Source of the DNA: Pseudomonas sp. A-1
GTDB taxonomy: Bacteria; Pseudomonadota; Gammaproteobacteria; Pseudomonadales; Pseudomonadaceae
Direction of reading: 5' to 3'
DNA length: 44,128 nt
Assembly (NCBI RefSeq): GCF_004801855.1
Contig: NZ_SSTC01000035.1
Location: 1-44,128 of the forward strand
The notes under the pieces were generated by a model. It saw nothing but the letters and a program-made list of their open reading frames with translations. It did not search any database and was not told where the DNA came from. The position numbers were made by a program, and so were the translations under genes. Position 1 is the first letter of the stretch, and every line of letters starts with the position of its first letter. Shown one piece after another: positions 37,593 through 44,128 of this stretch.

Positions 37593-39095
37593 ATGATGCA
37601 AACTGGTGGTGATCAGCCGGATCTGGTATTCGTCGGGGCAGGCGTCATGAGCGCGACCCTCGCGGTACTGCTGAAAGAGCTCGACCCGAGCCTCAAGATC
37701 GAAGTCCTGGAGCAACTCGAATCCGGGGCCGCCGAGAGTTCCTTCCCGTGGAACAACGCGGGAACCGGCCATGCCGCACTCTGCGAACTGAACTATACCC
37801 CCGAAGGTCCGGACGGCTCGGTCGGCATCGCCAAGGCCGTGAACATCAACGCGATGTTCGAGGTGTCCCGCCAGCTGTGGGCCTACCTGGTCGAGCAGGG
37901 TTACTTCAAGTCGCCGAAGGACTTCATCAACCCGGTTCCGCACATGAGCTTCGTGCGCGGCGAGAAGGGCGTCGCCTTCCTGCGCAAGCGCTTCGAGGCG
38001 ATGAAGGCCCATCACTGCTTCCGTGACGACCTCGAGTACACCGAGGACCGCAAGGTCATCGGCGAGTGGGCGCCGCTGCTGATGCAGGGCCGCACCAGTG
38101 ACGAGCCGCTGGCGGCCACTCGCGCCATGGGCGGCACCGACGTCAACTTCGGTGCGCTGACCCGCAAGCTCCTCCAGCACCTCGAGCAGAGCCAGGGCTG
38201 CAAGGTCCTCTACAACCAGAAGGTCAGCGACGTGCGTCGCGACGCCGACGGCCGCTGGCGCCTGTCGGTCGACGACCTGGCCCGTGGCGGCAGCCGCGAG
38301 GTGACCGCGCGCTTCGTGTTCCTCGGCGCCGGCGGCGCCGCGCTGACCCTGCTGCAGAAGTCCGGCATCGAGGAAGGCAAGGGCTTCGGCGGCTTCCCGG
38401 TCAGCGGTCAGTGGCTGCGCTGCGACAATCCGGAAATCGTCAGGCAGCACCAGGCCAAGGTCTACAGCCAGGCCGACATCGGCGCGCCGCCCATGTCCGT
38501 GCCGCACCTGGACACCCGCGTGGTCGACGGCGGCAAGTCGCTGCTGTTCGGACCGTTCGCCGGCTTCTCCACCAAGTTCCTCAAGACCGGCTCGTTCCTC
38601 GACCTGCCGCTGTCGATCCGCCCGAACAACATCGGTCCGATGCTGGCCGTGGCGCGCGACAACATGGACCTGACCAAGTACCTGATCAAGGAAGTGCTGC
38701 AGTCCGAGGACCAGCGCCTCGACGCCCTGCGCAAGTTCTTCCCGGACGCCAAGAAGGAAGACTGGCGCCTGGAGATCGCCGGCCAGCGCGTGCAGATCAT
38801 CAAGAAGGACGCCAAGAAGGGCGGCATCCTGCAGTTCGGCACCGAGATCGTCGCCGCTGCCGACGGCTCCATCGCCGCGCTGCTGGGCGCCTCGCCGGGC
38901 GCCTCGGTGTCGGTGTCGGTCATGCTGGAAGTGATCGAGCGCTGCTTCCCCGAGCAGTACAAGAGCGCCGCCTGGCAGGAGCGCCTGGGCAAGATCTTCG
39001 AGGCCAGCGAGAAGGCCCTGGAGACCGATGGCGAGCTGCTGCGCCGCGTGCGCGCGCGCACCAGCGACGTCCTCGAGCTGCAGCAGCCGAGCTGA
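37593..39095 (+). CDS. mqo: Malate:quinone oxidoreductase (MQO)
   Basis: An FAD-dependent peripheral membrane enzyme oxidising malate to oxaloacetate and passing electrons to quinone; in Pseudomonas it largely replaces NAD-malate dehydrogenase. It has 500 residues. FAD motif [17 protein letters not shown] (about residues 11-27), [20 protein letters not shown] (about 49-68, family hallmark), and the C-terminal [16 protein letters not shown]. The start MMQTGG is at ATG 37593, with CAGGAG upstream. It probably stands alone behind a promoter with a palindromic site. Confidence 0.96.
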   Translation: MMQTGGDQPDLVFVGAGVMSATLAVLLKELDPSLKIEVLEQLESGAAESSFPWNNAGTGHAALCELNYTPEGPDGSVGIAKAVNINAMFEVSRQLWAYLVEQGYFKSPKDFINPVPHMSFVRGEKGVAFLRKRFEAMKAHHCFRDDLEYTEDRKVIGEWAPLLMQGRTSDEPLAATRAMGGTDVNFGALTRKLLQHLEQSQGCKVLYNQKVSDVRRDADGRWRLSVDDLARGGSREVTARFVFLGAGGAALTLLQKSGIEEGKGFGGFPVSGQWLRCDNPEIVRQHQAKVYSQADIGAPPMSVPHLDTRVVDGGKSLLFGPFAGFSTKFLKTGSFLDLPLSIRPNNIGPMLAVARDNMDLTKYLIKEVLQSEDQRLDALRKFFPDAKKEDWRLEIAGQRVQIIKKDAKKGGILQFGTEIVAAADGSIAALLGASPGASVSVSVMLEVIERCFPEQYKSAAWQERLGKIFEASEKALETDGELLRRVRARTSDVLELQQPS

Positions 39096-39418
39096 TCCGC
39101 GCCCGGTCCCGCCGCACGCGCTGCGGCGGGCGACAACGCCGCGTCAGAGGCCCCGCAAGGGGCGTTCTGCCGCGGCGTTTGCGTTTGCGGGTGGCCTGTC
39201 ACGGGCACAGGACGACGACCGCCGCAGGGGCGCCCCGTGGCCGGCGGCGGAGCCGGTCCGGGGCTGGCGGGGTGGGAGGGGGGGGGAGGCGGGCGGCTCC
39301 GTCCGGACGGGTTTTTTTGCCCCTTTTTGGTGCATTTTTCGGCGATACCAGTTAAATTGCCGGCCCGCCCACAACGTCCGCCTAGCCTTGCGCCTGCAAT
39401 CCGGCCAGACTGCCGTCC
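39096..39418. other. Intergenic region between mqo and argR
   Basis: These 323 bases hold no gene. They contain a nested hairpin (39135-39179), a tract of several G-runs (39260-39293) and two T-rich blocks (39312-39340). An AT-rich stretch TTAAAT just before argR may hold its promoter, but no confident -35/-10 pair was found. Confidence 0.5.
39135..39185 (+). terminator. Nested hairpin after mqo
   Basis: AACGCCGCG (39135-39143) pairs with CGCGGCGTT (39171-39179), enclosing a second hairpin CCCC-GCAA-GGGG (39151-39162). TTTGCGTTTG follows. A probable terminator of mqo; a T-run at 39312-39318 may be a second one. Confidence 0.5.
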
Positions 39419-40393
39419 ATGACTCCCATACAGCTCGCCTTTCTCTACTGGCCGGACGTCCGTCCGCTCACCCTGACCCTGGTCGACGAGGTCCTGCAGC
39501 TGGCCGCCCGCCTGCATCCCGAGGCGGGCTACCAGGTCAGCTACCTGCAGGCCGCGCCGCCGGTGGCCGGCGCCTGGCCGCTGCCCGGCCAGCCCTGGCG
39601 CGGCCAGCTGCAGGCCGGACAGCGCCTGTTCCTGCTCGCCGAAGAGGTTCCCGCTCCGGATGACGAGCTGGACGCCGCCCTGCGCCAGGCCGGACGCAAC
39701 GCCAGTCTGCTCGGCGCGGTGGGCGCCGGCCTGTATCCGCTGGCCCGGCTCGGCCTGCTCGACGGCCATCGCGCGGCGCTGCACTGGCGCTGGCAGGACG
39801 ACTTCGCCGAACGCTTCCCCCAGGTGGCGGCCAGCAACCACCTGTTCGAGTGGGACGGCGAGCGGCTGACCGCCTGCGGCGGCCTGGCCGTGCTGGACAT
39901 GCTGCTGGCGATGCTGGCGCGCGATCACGGCGCCGAGCTGGCCGGGGCGATCGCCGAGGAGCTGGTGCTCGAGCGCATCCGCGACGGCAGCGAGCGCCAG
40001 CGCGTGCCGCTGCGCAACCGCCTGGGCGCCACCCACCCCAAGCTGACCCAGGCGGTGCTGCTGATGGAGGCCAACATCGAGGAGCCGCTGACCACCGACG
40101 AGATCGCCCAGCAGGTCTGCGTGTCGCGTCGCCAGCTGGAGCGCATCTTCAAGCAGTTCCTCAACCGGGTGCCCAGCCAGTACTACCTGGAACTGCGCCT
40201 GAACCGTGCGCGCCAGCTGCTGCAGCAGACCAGCACCTCGATCATCCAGATCGGCCTGTCCTGCGGCTTTTCCTCCGGTCCGCACTTCTCCAGCGCCTAC
40301 CGCAACTTCTTCGGCGTCACCCCGCGCGAGGATCGCAACCTGCGCCGCAGCGCCGCCGCCGAGATGCCCGCGGGCGCCGGCGAGCGCGAGTGA
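39419..40393 (+). CDS. argR: Arginine-responsive AraC-family regulator ArgR
   Basis: The Pseudomonas ArgR (unrelated to E. coli ArgR), 324 residues. The N-terminal DJ-1/PfpI (GATase1-like) sensing domain (about residues 1-190) includes LLDGHRAALHWRW and SNHLFEWDGERLTACGG. The C-terminal AraC double helix-turn-helix (about 215-315) includes VSRRQLERIFKQFL and QIGLSCGFSSGPHFSSAYRNFFGVTP. In P. aeruginosa it activates aruCFGDBE and represses arginine synthesis genes; there it is the last gene of the aotJQMOP operon. Here mqo lies upstream instead and aruC downstream, with an ArgR half-site in front of aruC. Confidence 0.95.
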   Translation: MTPIQLAFLYWPDVRPLTLTLVDEVLQLAARLHPEAGYQVSYLQAAPPVAGAWPLPGQPWRGQLQAGQRLFLLAEEVPAPDDELDAALRQAGRNASLLGAVGAGLYPLARLGLLDGHRAALHWRWQDDFAERFPQVAASNHLFEWDGERLTACGGLAVLDMLLAMLARDHGAELAGAIAEELVLERIRDGSERQRVPLRNRLGATHPKLTQAVLLMEANIEEPLTTDEIAQQVCVSRRQLERIFKQFLNRVPSQYYLELRLNRARQLLQQTSTSIIQIGLSCGFSSGPHFSSAYRNFFGVTPREDRNLRRSAAAEMPAGAGERE

Positions 40394-40416
40394 CCGGGTC
40401 GCCCGGCAAGGGGGCT

Positions 40417-41820
<1,404 letters not shown>

Positions 41821-41851
41821 CGACAACCGCGACAACCAAGGAGAGACACCG

Positions 41852-42868
41852 ATGCTGATCATGCGCCCCGCCCGGATGGGCGACCTGCCGGAGGTCCAGC
41901 GCCTGGCCAAGGACAGTCCCATCGGTGTCACCTCCCTGCCGGACGACCGCGAGCGGCTGGCCGAGAAGATCCGCGCCTCGGAGGCCTCGTTCGCCGCCGA
42001 GGTGAGCTTCAACGGCGAGGAGAGCTACTTCTTCGTCCTCGAGGATACTGGCAGCGGCCGCCTGGTCGGCTGTTCGGGCATCGTCGCCACCGCCGGCTTC
42101 TCCGAGCCGTTCTACAGCTTCCGCAACGAGACCTTCGTGCACGCCTCGCGCGAGCTGAACATCCTCAACCGTATCCACGTGCTGTCGCTGTGCCACGACC
42201 TGACCGGCAACAGCCTGCTGACCAGCTTCTACATGCAGCCCGAGCTGGAGAACTCCCAGTGGGCCGAACTCAACTCGCGCGGCCGCCTGCTGTTCGTCGC
42301 CAGCCATCCCGAGCGCTTCGCCGAGGCCATGGTGGTCGAGGTGGTCGGCTACAGCGACGAGCAGGGCGACGCGCCGTTCTGGGACGCCATCGGCCGCAAC
42401 TTCCTCGCCATCAATTACGCCGAGGCCGAGCGCCTGTGCGGGCTGAAGAGCCGCACCATGCTCGCCGAGCTGATGCCCAGCTACCCGATCTACGTGCCGC
42501 TGCTGCCCGACAGCGCCCAGGAGGCCATGGGCCAGGTGCACCCGCGCTCGCAGGTGTCCTTCGCCATCCTGATGCGCGAGGGCTTCGAGACCGAGCACTA
42601 CGTCGACATCTTCGACGGCGGGCCCACCGTGCACGCGCGCACCTCGGGGATCCGCTCGATCGCCCAGAGCCGTCTGGTGCCGGTGCGCCTCGGCGCGCCG
42701 GCGCAGGTCGGCCGGCCCTACCTGGTGGCCAACAACCAGACTCTGGACTTCCGCGCGCTGATCGCCGAGCTGGACTGGGAACCCGGCCAGCCGCTGACCC
42801 TCACCCCGGCGGTGGCCGAGGCGCTCGGCGTCGGCGAGGGCGGCAGCGTGCGGGTGGTGGCGGTCTGA
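41852..42868 (+). CDS. aruF: Arginine/ornithine N-succinyltransferase subunit alpha AruF
   Basis: One subunit of the heteromeric arginine and ornithine succinyltransferase, the first step of the AST pathway. It has 338 residues, AstA-family fold related to GNAT acyltransferases: MLIMRPARMGDLPEVQRLA at the start, then GNSLLTSFYMQPEL, QGDAPFWDAIGRNF and GFETEHYVDIFDGGPTVHA. It resembles AruG along its length (paralogous pair, for example DxTGNS/DLTGNT, APFWxxxGRxF and YVDIFDGGP). AAGGAGAG precedes the ATG. Confidence 0.95.
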   Translation: MLIMRPARMGDLPEVQRLAKDSPIGVTSLPDDRERLAEKIRASEASFAAEVSFNGEESYFFVLEDTGSGRLVGCSGIVATAGFSEPFYSFRNETFVHASRELNILNRIHVLSLCHDLTGNSLLTSFYMQPELENSQWAELNSRGRLLFVASHPERFAEAMVVEVVGYSDEQGDAPFWDAIGRNFLAINYAEAERLCGLKSRTMLAELMPSYPIYVPLLPDSAQEAMGQVHPRSQVSFAILMREGFETEHYVDIFDGGPTVHARTSGIRSIAQSRLVPVRLGAPAQVGRPYLVANNQTLDFRALIAELDWEPGQPLTLTPAVAEALGVGEGGSVRVVAV

Positions 42869-42965
42869 TCCCGTCCGACCCGATTGGAGCAAGCCGCCGG
42901 CCTGCGGCGGCGCGATGCCGCGCCAGCCGGCGCTCCGGCCCTCGCGGCCGTCAACAGGAGGCACC

Positions 42966-43994
42966 ATGATCGTTCGTCCCGTTCGCAGCACCGACATGCC
43001 CGCGCTGATCGCCATGGCGCGCAGCACCGGTGCCGGCCTCACCTCGCTGCCGGCTAACGAGGAACGCCTGGCCCAGCGCGTGGCCTGGGCGGAGAAGTCC
43101 TTCCACGGCGAGGCCGAACGCGCCGACGCCGACTACCAGTTCGTGCTGGAGACCGACGACGGCCAGGTGGTCGGCATCAGCGCCATCAACGGCGCAGTCG
43201 GCCTGCGCGAGCCCTGGTACAACTACCGGGTCGGCCTGACCGTCAGCGCCTCGCGCGAGCTGGGCATCCACCGCGAGAACCCGACCCTGTTCCTGGCCAA
43301 CGACCTGACCGGCAACACCGAGGTCTGTTCGCTGTTCCTCGACGCCCGCTACCGCCACAGCGGGCTCAGCGGGCGCCTGCTGTCCAAGGCGCGCTTCCTG
43401 TTCATCGCCGAGTTCCGCGAGCTGTTCGCCGACAAGGTGATCGCCGAGATGCGCGGCATCTCCGACGACAACGCCCGCGCGCCGTTCTGGGAAAGCCTCG
43501 GCCGGCACTTCTTCAAGATGGAGTTCTCCCAGGCCGACTACCTGACCGGGGTCGGCAACAAGGCCTTCATCGCCAAGCTGATGCCCAAGTTTCCGCTGTA
43601 CACCTGCTTCCTCAGCGAGGAGGCGCGCGCGGTGATCGGCCGCGTGCACCGCGACACCGAGCCGGCGCTGACCATGCTGCGCGCCGAGGGCTTCAGCTAC
43701 CAGGGCTACATCGACATCTTCGATGGCGGCCCGGCGCTGGAGTGCGAGACCGGCAACATCCGCGCGGTACGCGACAGCCAGACCCTGGTGCTGGCCATCG
43801 GCACCCCGGGCGAGGAGGCGCCGCAGTTCCTCATCCACAACCGCAAGCGCGAGGACTGCCGGATCACCGTCGGCCAGGCGCGCCCGGCCTCCGGCACCCT
43901 GGTGGTGGATGCCGTCACCGCCAAGCGCCTGCGCCTTTCCGCCGGCGCCCAGGTGCGCGCGGTGCCGTTGTCGGCGCAGGTCGGCTGGCGATGA
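42966..43994 (+). CDS. aruG: Arginine N-succinyltransferase subunit beta AruG
   Basis: The second succinyltransferase subunit, 342 residues, AstA family. Start MIVRPVRSTDMPALIAMARS, then NDLTGNTEVCSLFLDARYR, DNARAPFWESLGRHFFKMEFS and YQGYIDIFDGGPALECE. AACAGGAGG precedes the ATG at close spacing. Its stop overlaps the aruD start (ATGA), so the two are translationally coupled. The 97-base gap to aruF shows no terminator. Confidence 0.95.
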   Translation: MIVRPVRSTDMPALIAMARSTGAGLTSLPANEERLAQRVAWAEKSFHGEAERADADYQFVLETDDGQVVGISAINGAVGLREPWYNYRVGLTVSASRELGIHRENPTLFLANDLTGNTEVCSLFLDARYRHSGLSGRLLSKARFLFIAEFRELFADKVIAEMRGISDDNARAPFWESLGRHFFKMEFSQADYLTGVGNKAFIAKLMPKFPLYTCFLSEEARAVIGRVHRDTEPALTMLRAEGFSYQGYIDIFDGGPALECETGNIRAVRDSQTLVLAIGTPGEEAPQFLIHNRKREDCRITVGQARPASGTLVVDAVTAKRLRLSAGAQVRAVPLSAQVGWR

Positions 43995-44128
43995 GCTTGT
44001 ACCTCGGCGGCCAGTGGCTGGCCGGGGAGGGCGAGGCACTGGTCTCGCTTGATCCCTGCGACCGCCAGCTGCTCTGGCAGGGCCGCGCGGCCAGCGCCGC
44101 GCAGGTCGCCGCCGCCGCCCGCGCCGCG
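43991..44128 (+). CDS. aruD: N-succinylglutamate 5-semialdehyde dehydrogenase AruD, 5' part only
   Basis: The first 46 codons (MSLYLGGQWLAGEGEALVS...) of an AstD/AruD-type NAD-dependent aldehyde dehydrogenase, cut by the window end. The N-terminus YLGGQWLAGEG and DPCDRQLLWQGRAAS are typical of AstD, which oxidises succinylglutamate semialdehyde to succinylglutamate. It overlaps aruG by four bases. The catalytic Cys and Glu lie beyond the window. Confidence 0.88.
   Translation, partial: MSLYLGGQWLAGEGEALVSLDPCDRQLLWQGRAASAAQVAAAARAA

Overview
The window is a GC-rich chromosomal segment of a Pseudomonas-like gammaproteobacterium (Pseudomonadaceae). The evidence is the gene content and order: aspS, yebC/pmpR, ruvCAB, ybgC, the tolQRAB-pal-cpoB cluster, queE-queC and tRNA-Lys; nadA, bepA, a TusA-like gene, bcp, gcvR, dapA, bamC, purC and tRNA-Ser; yjcH-actP; and an AraC-type argR next to aruCFGD. 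The proteins closely resemble those of P. aeruginosa and P. putida as I remember them, and wobble positions are almost all G or C. I cannot name the species.

Layout. 1-391 is the 5' part of a minus-strand membrane protein. 943-12854 is a plus-strand housekeeping run: aspartyl-tRNA synthetase, YebC regulator, RuvCAB resolvasome, the Tol-Pal envelope machine with CpoB, and two queuosine (7-deazaguanine) genes. 12912-13134 holds two identical tRNA-Lys genes. 13241-20154 holds NAD synthesis (nadA), an outer-membrane chaperone/protease (bepA), a sulfur carrier (tusA-like), a thiol peroxidase (bcp), gcvR, dapA, bamC and purC, closed by tRNA-Ser(CGA). 20407-23471 looks more accessory: an orphan polyamine-type binding protein, a GH17 membrane glycosyl enzyme and a DUF2061 protein. 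23744-25716 is the acetate permease operon. 25870-31317 holds an unknown gene, a minus-strand trio (monoheme DUF3365 protein, CsoR/RcnR-family repressor, YheU), mnmC, the polyphosphate:AMP phosphotransferase and a small DUF6316-like protein. 31471-37242 holds an EamA transporter, fumC, bolA, a DsbA-like protein translationally overlapped with an ABC exporter, and an ABM-domain monooxygenase. 37593-44128 holds mqo, argR and the arginine succinyltransferase operon aruCFGD, which is cut by the window end.

How the genes work together. Tol-Pal-CpoB, BepA and BamC all serve the outer membrane. FumC and MQO are consecutive TCA steps. ActP and the Aru pathway feed acetate and arginine carbon into central metabolism. 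ArgR is encoded just upstream of aruC, whose promoter region holds a perfect TGTCGC-N8-AA ArgR half-site.

Most interesting points. (1) A compact, apparently self-regulated locus at 26325-27493: a c-type monoheme protein overlapping a CsoR-family repressor that lacks the usual His ligand, with a TACT-N6-AGTA operator-like site over the predicted promoter. (2) A BamC that appears to have lost its first helix-grip domain. (3) A PurC of the long form rather than the short form I associate with Pseudomonas. (4) Well-placed palindromes at the yjcH-actP and mqo promoters. No CRISPR array, insertion sequence, prophage or integrase was seen.
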